Positions 1 to 6,351 of a stretch of 24,335 bases of DNA are shown here, piece after piece. The notes below the pieces were generated by a model, which searched no databases, had not been told where the DNA came from, and worked only from the letters and a program-made list of their open reading frames with translations. The stretch comes from Methylococcaceae bacterium UBA7658 (GTDB lineage: Bacteria; Pseudomonadota; Gammaproteobacteria; Methylococcales; Methylomonadaceae): positions 1,900 to 26,234 of the forward strand of contig DLHW01000067.1 in the NCBI GenBank assembly GCA_002483425.1. Direction: 5' to 3'. Each line of letters begins with the position of its first letter. The first letter of the stretch is position 1. Both the position numbers and the translations under genes were made by a program.

Positions 1-33
1 CGCTTGGCTTTTGATGAACTTCAGGCCCTGTAG
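1..33 (+). CDS. C-terminal end of an unidentified upstream gene (partial)
   Basis: Frame 1 is open from the window edge to a TAG at 31-33 and reads RLAFDELQAL. It would end 18 nt before the recJ start, compatible with an operon. Ten codons are too few to identify a family. Frame 2 is also open to about 40, so even the frame is only the likelier of two. Confidence 0.35.
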   Translation, partial: RLAFDELQAL

Positions 34-51
34 TGCGTAAAGTGAGATAAT

Positions 52-1797
52 ATGTATTTGCATGGTGTAAAAAAATCGATCATCGTTCGGCATTTTGAAA
101 ACCATAAATTGTTGCCGGGCGATCTGCATCCGCTGTTACAACGCATCTTTTTAGCTAGAGGCGTCAGTTCATTAAACGACTTGGATCGAACTTTAGATCA
201 ACTTCCGTCACCTTGGTTGTTATCCGGCATGGATAGGATGGTGGCGTGTTTAGTCGAAGCGCTTGAGAGCCAGCAAAAAATTACTATCGTTGCGGATTTT
301 GACGCCGACGGCGCCACCAGTTGCGCCGTTGCGGTTAAAGGTTTGCAACTTATGGGGGCAAGCCATGTGTCTTATGTCGTTCCAAACCGTTTTGAATACG
401 GTTACGGATTGACGCCGGAAATCGTCCGGTTAGCTCAAAGTCAGTTCCCCGACATTATCTTGACGGTCGACAATGGCGTTTCAAGTCTAGACGGCGTCGA
501 TACAGCGCATGCTGCCGGTATCAAGGTTTTGGTGACCGACCATCATTTGCCGGGGCAAGAATTGCCGCGAGCCGACGCTATTGTAAATCCGAATTTGCCT
601 GATGACGGTTTTCCGAGCAAATCTTTGGCTGGCGTTGGCGTTGTGTTTTATGTGTTGTTGGCGCTGAGAAGCCGTTTGCGTGAATTAGGCTGGTTCGATC
701 GGAAACAAATAATAGAGCCGCATTTGGGGCAATTGCTCGACTACGTCGCCTTAGGCACGGTTGCCGACGTCGTGCCTTTGGATAAAGTCAACCGTATTCT
801 CGTCTATCAAGGGTTGACCAGGATTCGCATGGGCCGTTGTCATCCCGGTTTGCAAGCCTTAATCGACATTTCCGGCCGGACTGCGCAATCGTTAGTCGCA
901 GCCGATTTGGGATTTGCTTTGGGTCCTAGACTCAATGCTGCGGGCCGGATGGACGATATGTCCTTAGGCATACGGTGTTTATTAACGGACGATAAGGTTC
1001 TCGCCCAATCGATAGCGCTTCAGTTAGACGATTTGAATAATGATCGCAAGGAAATCGAAAGCCAAATGAAGCACGAGGCCTTCGTGCTTTTGGATAAAAT
1101 GAAAAATCTGGATGAAAACCACTTGCCGTCCGGCGTTTGTTTGTATGACGAACAATGGCACCAGGGCGTCATAGGTATTTTAGCCTCGCGTATCAAGGAT
1201 CAAGTACACCGTCCCGTTATCGCTTTTGCTCCCGCTGGAAAAGATTCGATCAAAGGTTCCGCGCGTTCGATTCCGGGTATACATATCAGAGATGTTTTGA
1301 GCGATATTGCAAGTGCGCATCCGAAGTTATTAAGTAAATTCGGCGGTCATGCCATGGCGGCCGGCTTAAGTATCAACATGCATGATTATCCTGTTTTTGC
1401 TATGTCGTTCAACGATATGGTCAGGCAGCGCTTAGCCAATGCCGATCTGGATCAAAAAATCTGGTCGGACGGCGAATTAACCGATCAGGACATCAATATA
1501 GACCTGGCGGAATTGCTGCAAAATGCCGCGACTTGGGGGCAGGGTTTTCCAGAACCGGTTTTTCACGGAAAATTTGATATTATTCAGGCGCGTATAGTAG
1601 GACAACAGCATTTGAAAATGGTTATGCGAAAGCCGGATGGGAGCGTTTTGGTAGACGGGATCGCTTTTTTTGTCGATAAGCCGGAACAATGGCTGGGTAT
1701 GCGCTGCTGTATTGCGGCTTACAAATTGGATGTTAACGAGTACAAAGGGCAACGTAGCGTACAGTTGCAGATCCAGTACTTGGAAAAGGTAGCGTAA
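52..1797 (+). CDS. recJ: Single-stranded-DNA-specific 5'-3' exonuclease RecJ
   Basis: RecJ degrades single-stranded DNA 5' to 3' in the cytoplasm during RecF-pathway recombination and mismatch or base-excision repair. At 581 aa it is close to the 577 aa of the E. coli protein. The DHH phosphoesterase motifs are all visible: DFDADG at 82-87, DNG at 140-142, DHH at 163-165, and a VADVVPL segment near 238-243. The DHHA1 nucleic-acid motif GGHAMAAG lies at 431-438, followed by the C-terminal OB-like region from about 470 onward. The metal-binding residues look intact. The start is the first ATG after a purine-rich stretch (AGTGAGAT), and the N-terminus aligns with the family without a long extension. 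The neighbours differ from E. coli (dsbC, prfB); here a LysR gene follows. Identification is by motif and length and is very secure. Confidence 0.97.
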   Translation: MYLHGVKKSIIVRHFENHKLLPGDLHPLLQRIFLARGVSSLNDLDRTLDQLPSPWLLSGMDRMVACLVEALESQQKITIVADFDADGATSCAVAVKGLQLMGASHVSYVVPNRFEYGYGLTPEIVRLAQSQFPDIILTVDNGVSSLDGVDTAHAAGIKVLVTDHHLPGQELPRADAIVNPNLPDDGFPSKSLAGVGVVFYVLLALRSRLRELGWFDRKQIIEPHLGQLLDYVALGTVADVVPLDKVNRILVYQGLTRIRMGRCHPGLQALIDISGRTAQSLVAADLGFALGPRLNAAGRMDDMSLGIRCLLTDDKVLAQSIALQLDDLNNDRKEIESQMKHEAFVLLDKMKNLDENHLPSGVCLYDEQWHQGVIGILASRIKDQVHRPVIAFAPAGKDSIKGSARSIPGIHIRDVLSDIASAHPKLLSKFGGHAMAAGLSINMHDYPVFAMSFNDMVRQRLANADLDQKIWSDGELTDQDINIDLAELLQNAATWGQGFPEPVFHGKFDIIQARIVGQQHLKMVMRKPDGSVLVDGIAFFVDKPEQWLGMRCCIAAYKLDVNEYKGQRSVQLQIQYLEKVA

Positions 1798-1876
1798 AGA
1801 ATTTTGTTTCCGGATTTTAACGATATGGTTTTTTGAGTTAAATTATCTTTTTGGACTAACCGCTTAGGATTTAATT

Positions 1877-1885
1877 TGTGGATAA
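1877..1885 (-). promoter_or_regulatory. Perfect DnaA-box 9-mer over the lysR start
   Basis: The plus strand reads TGTGGATAA, which is TTATCCACA on the minus strand, the consensus strong DnaA box. It covers the GTG start codon of the LysR gene. A single perfect 9-mer is expected by chance about once in 130 kb of double-stranded sequence, so coincidence is quite possible. No cluster of further boxes, AT-rich unwinding element or replication gene is nearby, so this is not an origin. Confidence 0.3.
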
Positions 1886-2786
1886 ATTAACAAGCATGAC
1901 TGTTTTTGTACGAGTAGCGAAAGCGGGTAGTTTTGCCGGAGGCGCGCGCGAATTGGGTATTTCGAGAGCAATGGCGACCAAGCATATCATGCAGCTCGAA
2001 GGTGCTTTAGGCTCAAGGTTGTTTAATAGAACAACCCGGAGCCTGAATTTGACCGATGTCGGCGCGTCTTATCTCGAACGCTGCCAGCAAGTGCTCATGG
2101 ATATCGAAGAAATGGAAGCTGCTATAACCCATTTGCAAACCGAGCCGCGCGGTGTTTTAAAAATTAGTGCGCCACCGGTTATCGGTGCAACCCATATTAC
2201 CCGGGCGGCAGTTGAGTTCTTGAAAATTCATGCCGATCTTAAAATCGATATCGTGTTGCAAGGAAGTCCTGGGGATATGATCGACGAAGGGATCGATATC
2301 GCCATCGTGCTCGGCGCTCTGGAAGATACCAGTATGGTTGCAAGAAAATTGGCCTCGTCGAAACTAGTGGTCTGCGCTTCACCGGATTACCTTGCTAAGT
2401 ACGGCGTACCGAAAACGCCGGAAGATTTAACCAGCCATAGCTGTTTAATTAATTGGGCGATTAGGCCTGGACCGAAATGGCAATTCAGAACAGAATCAGG
2501 CTTAAAAATAATCAATGTTTCAGGTAGAATGCAAGCTAATGCGGCGCATTCAACCCGTATCGCCGCGCTTAACGGGTTGGGGTTAGTTATGCTCCCGCTT
2601 TATATTGTCGGCAGCGATATTGAAAAAGGCACCCTAAAAGTGGTGCTGGAAGATTACTCCTTACCGCCGCTGGACATTCACGCATTGTATCCGCACAGAA
2701 AATATTTATCGGCAAAAGTCCGGCGATTCCTGGATTTTTTGCAAGAATGGCTGGAGCCTAGAGCTGGGAAACCGGGAGTCGAATAA
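1878..2786 (+). CDS. LysR-family transcriptional regulator
   Basis: This 302-aa protein has the LysR layout. A winged helix-turn-helix spans about residues 4-62 (GSFAGGARELGISRA, then RLFNRTTRSLNLT as the wing), a linker helix follows at about 63-90, and a periplasmic-binding-protein-like effector domain runs from about 92 to 295. It resembles the large subgroup typified by YafC or CrgA-like regulators that begin MDxLxSMxVFVxV. That supports the GTG start at 1878, which has AGGA about 8 nt upstream; the ATG at residue 7 would cut into the first helix. LysR proteins usually control a divergent neighbour, but recJ lies upstream in the same direction, so no target or effector can be named. The start codon overlaps a perfect DnaA-box 9-mer. 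Confidence 0.92.
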   Translation: MDKLTSMTVFVRVAKAGSFAGGARELGISRAMATKHIMQLEGALGSRLFNRTTRSLNLTDVGASYLERCQQVLMDIEEMEAAITHLQTEPRGVLKISAPPVIGATHITRAAVEFLKIHADLKIDIVLQGSPGDMIDEGIDIAIVLGALEDTSMVARKLASSKLVVCASPDYLAKYGVPKTPEDLTSHSCLINWAIRPGPKWQFRTESGLKIINVSGRMQANAAHSTRIAALNGLGLVMLPLYIVGSDIEKGTLKVVLEDYSLPPLDIHALYPHRKYLSAKVRRFLDFLQEWLEPRAGKPGVE

Positions 2787-2814
2787 ACTATATTCCATTT
2801 CAATTCTTAAAAAA

Positions 2815-2843
2815 AACCGGTTAGCGATAATGATTAACCGGTT
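2815..2843. terminator. Convergent-gene hairpin terminator, strongest for the minus strand
   Basis: AACCGGTTA at 2815-2823 and TAACCGGTT at 2835-2843 form a perfect 9-bp stem with an 11-nt loop, in the 82-nt gap between the convergent LysR and PEP-CTERM genes. On the minus strand the stem is followed directly by a run of T (the A-run at 2809-2816 on plus), giving a classic intrinsic terminator for the PEP-CTERM transcript. The plus-strand tail (CTCGTTATTT) is weaker but may still serve the LysR gene. Confidence 0.75.
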
Positions 2844-2868
2844 CTCGTTATTTAAGTTTTAATCGATG

Positions 2869-3429
2869 TTAGGCCATCGTTTTGAGACGTTTCTTCCGGG
2901 CTAAACTTAGCACGGGGATTGTCATTAACCAGAGTGCAGCAGGCGCCGGAACTTGAGAAGGCGCTGAAAAATTGGATATCGTTGTAGTTGCAATGCCCAA
3001 TAACGAATCCACAGAATTCGCTCTGAATCCGAAAATGTCTCCTGGGCGTACTCTAAAGCTGAACGTGCCCGACTGTGTTTTGCCTCCGCTATTATCGGTC
3101 AATTGGGTGAAGATACCGTTTAACAAAATTCCAAACGGGTCGGCCCCTGCACCGTTTTTGTCATTGGTTTTATAACTCCAATCGAAAGTCACGAAACCGC
3201 CTTTTAAAGACGCTACCGTAAAATCCATATTCCGTTCGCCTGAAAAACCGGAATTAAGGCCGTTGTTGCTGTTGATTTTGATCGAATCGGGCGCGCTTTT
3301 AGTGTTTACAAAGCCGCCTTCGAGCGATTTTTGCCAATTGTTAACCGAATAAGTGTCTACAAAAGCCGCATTCGCCTCGATGGCAAAAAAGGTTATCGCT
3401 GATAAAGCCATAGTCAGATATTTTTTCAC
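2869..3429 (-). CDS. Small secreted PEP-CTERM-anchor protein, core function unknown
   Basis: This 186-aa protein has a Sec signal peptide (MKKYLTMALSAITFFAIEANA, likely cut after residue 20 or 21). A beta-rich middle of about 135 residues rich in Asn, Ser, Gly and Thr follows. The C-terminal sorting signal is PAPAALWL at 161-168, a short hydrophobic stretch to about 177, then RKKR at 178-181. That tripartite tail is the PEP-CTERM type processed by exosortase, here in the PAP variant common in methanotrophs and other EPS producers. The middle region matches no family I recognise. The start is GTG at 3429, with GAGGA 8-9 nt upstream. Transcription probably starts from the sigma-54-like promoter at 3467-3482 and ends at the hairpin 2815-2843. 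No exosortase or EPS gene is in the window, so the protein must depend on a sorting system encoded elsewhere. It probably ends up surface-attached or in the EPS matrix (inference). Confidence 0.85.
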   Translation of the reverse strand: MKKYLTMALSAITFFAIEANAAFVDTYSVNNWQKSLEGGFVNTKSAPDSIKINSNNGLNSGFSGERNMDFTVASLKGGFVTFDWSYKTNDKNGAGADPFGILLNGIFTQLTDNSGGKTQSGTFSFRVRPGDIFGFRANSVDSLLGIATTTISNFSAPSQVPAPAALWLMTIPVLSLARKKRLKTMA

Positions 3430-3466
3430 AGTCCGTTCCTCAATAATTTGTTAATGTTTTTGATAA

Positions 3467-3482
3467 GGCAGAGGTTGTGCCA
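3467..3482 (-). promoter_or_regulatory. Candidate sigma-54 (-24/-12) promoter of the PEP-CTERM gene
   Basis: Read on the minus strand the site is TGGCACAACCTCTGCC. The invariant GG and GC are separated by exactly 10 nt, and TGGCAC is a perfect -24 element; the -12 element is CTGC rather than TTGC. The expected transcription start is near 3456, leaving a 5' leader of about 27 nt that contains the GAGGA ribosome site and the GTG start. PEP-CTERM genes are known to be associated with RpoN and the PrsK/PrsR two-component pair in several EPS-forming bacteria. Position and consensus together make this convincing for an unaided reading. Confidence 0.65.
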
Positions 3483-3640
3483 CTTAGCGTAAGCCGCGTT
3501 CTAAAAGTCAGACTGCAAGCGATTATCTGTGACGGGGATCCGATTTTTAATTTTATTAAGGGGCTAAAAAGTTTCATTCCCGATTTTAAAAAAAGCTCGA
3601 GCGCTATTCCACAGCGGGTTAATCGATTTCTAACAGCCGA

Positions 3641-3668
3641 GTGACAAAAAATTTCGTCACATTGTGAC
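3641..3668. promoter_or_regulatory. Cluster of three GTGAC half-sites, possible activator binding site
   Basis: GTGAC at 3641-3645 faces GTCAC at 3656-3660 across 10 nt. The same GTCAC begins the 13-nt palindrome GTCACATTGTGAC at 3656-3668 (6-bp arms, one central base). The cluster lies about 185-210 nt upstream of the predicted sigma-54 start site, a typical distance for an enhancer-binding protein. It could equally control the plus-strand rlmH operon, which starts about 140 nt away. The binding protein is not identifiable from sequence. Confidence 0.45.
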
Positions 3669-3771
3669 AAAAATTGTTAGCGGCATGGCGGAAATTATCG
3701 TCAACTGGTCAGGTTTTATTCTTACGCGAACCTGGAAAACAAAATCGAATATTTAGAAATGTTAATACGGA

Positions 3772-3800
3772 TTGCGTCGACAGGATGTAGACTGTATTCT
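3772..3800 (+). promoter_or_regulatory. Possible vegetative promoter directly in front of rlmH
   Basis: TTGCGT at 3772-3777 and TATTCT at 3795-3800 are separated by exactly 17 nt. They match 3 of 6 and 4 of 6 consensus positions. Initiation would fall at about 3806-3808, on or beside the ATG at 3807, implying a leaderless or nearly leaderless transcript. The match is modest and another promoter further upstream is possible. Confidence 0.3.
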
Positions 3801-3806
3801 GATTTC

Positions 3807-4277
3807 ATGCAAATACACCTTATGACGATGGGCAACCGGATGCCAAGCTGGGTTCAAGCAGGTTACGATGAGTACGCCAAACGGCTGCCCAGAGAATGCG
3901 AATTAATTCTTAAGGAAATTCCTCTCGCGCAACGGGCCAAGAATTTCGACCCGGCGAAAGTCATACGGGAAGAAGGCGATCGCATGAATGCGCTAATTCC
4001 ACCTAATTCGCATAGAGTGGCTTTAGAGGTCGCCGGGAAGCCATGGTCGACGCCGGATTTGGCCTGCGCTTTGAAACGCTGGCGAGAAGGCGGCAAACCG
4101 GTTGTTTTGTTAGTAGGCGGGCCCGACGGTTTAGCGGATTCGGTTAAGACTAAGACGGCTGAATTATGGAGTCTGTCGGCGCTGACCTTTCCTCACCCTC
4201 TAGTACGGATTATTGTTGCCGAACAACTTTACCGAGCCTGGAGCATCCTGAATAATCACCCTTATCACCGCGCATGA
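3807..4277 (+). CDS. rlmH: 23S rRNA (pseudouridine1915-N3)-methyltransferase RlmH
   Basis: RlmH is a SPOUT-class enzyme that methylates pseudouridine 1915 in helix 69 of 23S rRNA, using S-adenosylmethionine, on assembled 70S ribosomes. From the ATG at 3807 the protein has 156 aa, against 155 in E. coli. It carries the hallmark LLVGGPDGL (102-109), the knot segment LSALTFPHPLVRIIVAEQLYRAWSI (split as LSALTFPHPLVR and IIVAEQLYRAWSI, 123-147) and the terminal NNHPYHR. An upstream ATG at 3759 would add 16 residues that are absent from the family, so I reject it. No Shine-Dalgarno sequence precedes 3807. The usual partner genes rsfS and nadD are not beside it. The stop overlaps the maf start by 4 nt (ATGA), implying translational coupling. 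Confidence 0.96.
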   Translation: MQIHLMTMGNRMPSWVQAGYDEYAKRLPRECELILKEIPLAQRAKNFDPAKVIREEGDRMNALIPPNSHRVALEVAGKPWSTPDLACALKRWREGGKPVVLLVGGPDGLADSVKTKTAELWSLSALTFPHPLVRIIVAEQLYRAWSILNNHPYHRA

Positions 4278-4849
4278 CAGTTCAATTAATCCTTGCTTCC
4301 GCATCGCCCAGACGAAAAGAATTATTAGAACAGTTACATTTAAAAATCGGCATTCAGCCTGTCGAACTTGACGAAACGCCATTTCCGGATGAATCGCCAT
4401 TGGCGTACGCGCAACGGATCGCAGCGGAAAAATCGGCGCTTTGCGCTTCTGTATTCAAACCTGCTCTGCCTATCCTTGCCGCGGACACCATTGTTGTTAT
4501 CGATAACCGGATTCTCGGTAAACCGAAAAATTACGAAGACGGTTTCGAGATGTTAACCCAGTTATCCGGCAGGACGCATTTGGTTTATAGTGCGGTATCA
4601 TTGCGCGGTAAACAACATCGGCGGACTTTGAGTGTAACCGAAGTAACTTTTAGAACAATCGCTAAATCCGAAATCGCCGCCTATTGGCAAACTAAAGAGC
4701 CTGTTGATAAGGCTGGCGGTTACGCTATTCAAGGGTTGGGCAGTATTTTTATCGAGTCGATCAAAGGCAGTTATTCTGGAGTTGCCGGCTTGCCTTTGTT
4801 TGAAACCGCCGGATTATTAGCGCAAGAAGGAATCGAATTGTTGCAATGA
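4274..4849 (+). CDS. maf: Maf/YhdE-type nucleoside triphosphate pyrophosphatase (dTTP/UTP)
   Basis: Maf proteins hydrolyse canonical and modified nucleoside triphosphates to monophosphates. The YhdE branch prefers dTTP, UTP and pseudo-UTP. The 191-aa protein begins LILASASPRRKELL, with the nucleotide-binding SxSPRR at 9-14. It has the catalytic AADT Asp at 71, an LGKP segment at 81-84 and KAGGYAIQG at 146-154. The closing GLPLFET is the YhdE-type pattern. Its position directly before rng repeats the E. coli yhdE-rng-yhdP order and supports that branch. Both ends use 4-nt ATGA overlaps, with rlmH upstream and rng downstream. Confidence 0.95.
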   Translation: MTVQLILASASPRRKELLEQLHLKIGIQPVELDETPFPDESPLAYAQRIAAEKSALCASVFKPALPILAADTIVVIDNRILGKPKNYEDGFEMLTQLSGRTHLVYSAVSLRGKQHRRTLSVTEVTFRTIAKSEIAAYWQTKEPVDKAGGYAIQGLGSIFIESIKGSYSGVAGLPLFETAGLLAQEGIELLQ

Positions 4850-6300
4850 GTGAAGAAATTCTTATTAACGTGACGCCGCCGGAAACCCGGGTAGCCGTCG
4901 TCGAAAACGGGGTATTGCAAGAGCTTATTATAGAACGCAGCCGTCAGCGCGGATTGGTTGGCAATATCTATAAAGGCGAAGTTTGCCGGGTGTTGCCTGG
5001 CATGCAAGCCGCTTTTGTCGACATCGGTTTGGACCGGGCGGCTTTTCTTCATCTTTCCGATTTGTGCGCCAAGGATTTGGAGAAAAAAGGCTCCGAAAAC
5101 ATTGAGTCTTATCTGCATGAAGGCCAGCATATTATTGTTCAAGTCGTCAAAGATCCGCTTGGCGCCAAAGGCGCCCGAATTACTACTGAGATTTCGATTC
5201 CGTCGCGATTTCAGGTTTACATGCCCTATGCTAATAATTCCGGCGTATCGCAACGAATCGAATGCGACGAAGAACGGGGGCGATTGAAAACTTGTTTGGA
5301 TGCTTTTAGAAAACAGCACAAATGCGGTGGTTTTATAGCCAGGACAGCGGCGGAATGCGTTGAAGAACTCGTCTTGATTGCTGATATGACCTTTTTATTA
5401 AAACTTTGGGAAGCCGTTTCGGCTAAGATCGCCGAATCGAAACCTAAAGAACTTATTCACAAAGATTTGCCGTTGAGCGTTCGCACCTTGCGGGATTTGT
5501 ATAAGGAGGGTATTGAACGGGTGAGGGTGGATTCGAGAGAAACATATCACCGCTTGATCGAATTTGCTGGCACGTTCGTGCCGGAAATTGTACCGGTATT
5601 GGAGCATTACACCGGGGATTCGCCCTTGTTCGATATCTACAGCGTGGAGGATGAAATTCAAAAAGCGCTGGAGCGTAAAGTCAGCCTCAAATCGGGCGGC
5701 CATTTGGTGTTCGATCAAACCGAATCGATGACGACCGTCGATGTGAATACCGGCGGTTATGTCGGCGGTAAAAGTTTGGAAGAAACGATTTTTAAAACAA
5801 ATCTTGAAGCCGCGCAAACGATTTCTAGGCAACTCCGGCTTAGAAATCTCGGCGGCATTATCATTATCGATTTTATCGATATGCAAAGCGACGACCATAA
5901 GAAACAAGTATTACAAGCATTGGAACGCTGCCTGGAAAAAGACCGGGCGAAAACAAAAATTACAGAAGTTTCCTCGCTCGGCTTGGTTGAAATGACTCGT
6001 AAGCGAACCCGGGAAAGTTTGGAACACATCCTATGTGAGCCGTGCAGCGCTTGCGGGGGACGCGGCGTTTTAAAAACTTCGGAATCGATGTGTTTGGAAA
6101 TATTCCGTGAAATCATTCGCGAAGTCAGGCAGTATAAGGTCCAGAAATTGTTAGTGTTAGCCGCCAATAGCGTCGTGGAAATGCTGTTAGACGAAGAAGC
6201 CGATATGCTGGCTGAATTGGAAACGTTTTTAGGCGTCCAAATCAAATTCAGAGCCGAAGCGGAATATAACCAAGAACAATATGATGTGGTTTTACTGTAA
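4846..6300 (+). CDS. rng: Ribonuclease G
   Basis: RNase G is the shorter paralogue of RNase E. It matures the 5' end of 16S rRNA and degrades some mRNAs, and it acts in the cytoplasm as a dimer or higher oligomer. At 484 aa (E. coli 489) it lacks the RNase E degradosome scaffold, so this is G rather than E. An S1-type RNA-binding domain covers about residues 36-125 (GNIYKGEVCRVLPGMQAAFVDIG). The catalytic metal Asp residues are in TTVDVNTGG (D299) and IIIIDFIDM (D342). The cysteine motif CEPCSACGGRG at 397-407 corresponds to the zinc-link region. The RLRNLGGIIIIDFIDM block is nearly invariant in the family. The start overlaps the maf stop by 4 nt; yhdP follows after 51 nt. Confidence 0.97.
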   Translation: MSEEILINVTPPETRVAVVENGVLQELIIERSRQRGLVGNIYKGEVCRVLPGMQAAFVDIGLDRAAFLHLSDLCAKDLEKKGSENIESYLHEGQHIIVQVVKDPLGAKGARITTEISIPSRFQVYMPYANNSGVSQRIECDEERGRLKTCLDAFRKQHKCGGFIARTAAECVEELVLIADMTFLLKLWEAVSAKIAESKPKELIHKDLPLSVRTLRDLYKEGIERVRVDSRETYHRLIEFAGTFVPEIVPVLEHYTGDSPLFDIYSVEDEIQKALERKVSLKSGGHLVFDQTESMTTVDVNTGGYVGGKSLEETIFKTNLEAAQTISRQLRLRNLGGIIIIDFIDMQSDDHKKQVLQALERCLEKDRAKTKITEVSSLGLVEMTRKRTRESLEHILCEPCSACGGRGVLKTSESMCLEIFREIIREVRQYKVQKLLVLAANSVVEMLLDEEADMLAELETFLGVQIKFRAEAEYNQEQYDVVLL

Positions 6301-6351
6301 ACCAGGCTGATGGGAATGCCAGAAGGAATTGCTTGCCGGTAACTAATCTAT

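Larger units (their letters stand above)
3430..3758. other. Divergent intergenic region between the PEP-CTERM gene and rlmH
   Basis: About 380 nt separate the GTG of the PEP-CTERM gene from the true rlmH start at 3807. The region is AT-rich. It holds the sigma-54-like promoter, the GTGAC cluster and a possible vegetative promoter just before rlmH. A loose pair of similar stretches, CGATTTTTAA at 3541-3550 and CGATTTTAAA at 3581-3590, is also present but may be chance. An open frame across 3440-3670 on the minus strand has no family resemblance, signal peptide or ribosome site and overlaps the promoter, so I treat the stretch as non-coding. Confidence 0.6.

Noticed and set aside
1877..1885. 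Replication origin or oriC-like site at the DnaA box
   Set aside because: Only one perfect box, no unwinding element, no dnaA, dnaN or partition gene near.
3656..3668. CRP or FNR site in the GTGAC cluster
   Set aside because: Half-site spacing (one central base, or 10 nt) differs from the CRP TGTGA-N6-TCACA and FNR TTGAT-N4-ATCAA layouts.
3440..3670. 76-codon open frame on the minus strand upstream of the PEP-CTERM gene
   Set aside because: It covers the sigma-54-like promoter and the GTGAC cluster, has no ribosome site or recognisable domain, and its composition looks like translated AT-rich intergenic DNA.
3759..3806. Longer rlmH start at 3759
   Set aside because: It adds 16 residues not found in RlmH, whose conserved first strand begins at the ATG at 3807; the added stretch also covers the promoter-like pair.
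5398..6245. Two long antisense open frames within rng
   Set aside because: They lie opposite a strongly conserved RNase G frame, have no plausible domains and reflect codon bias of the sense strand.
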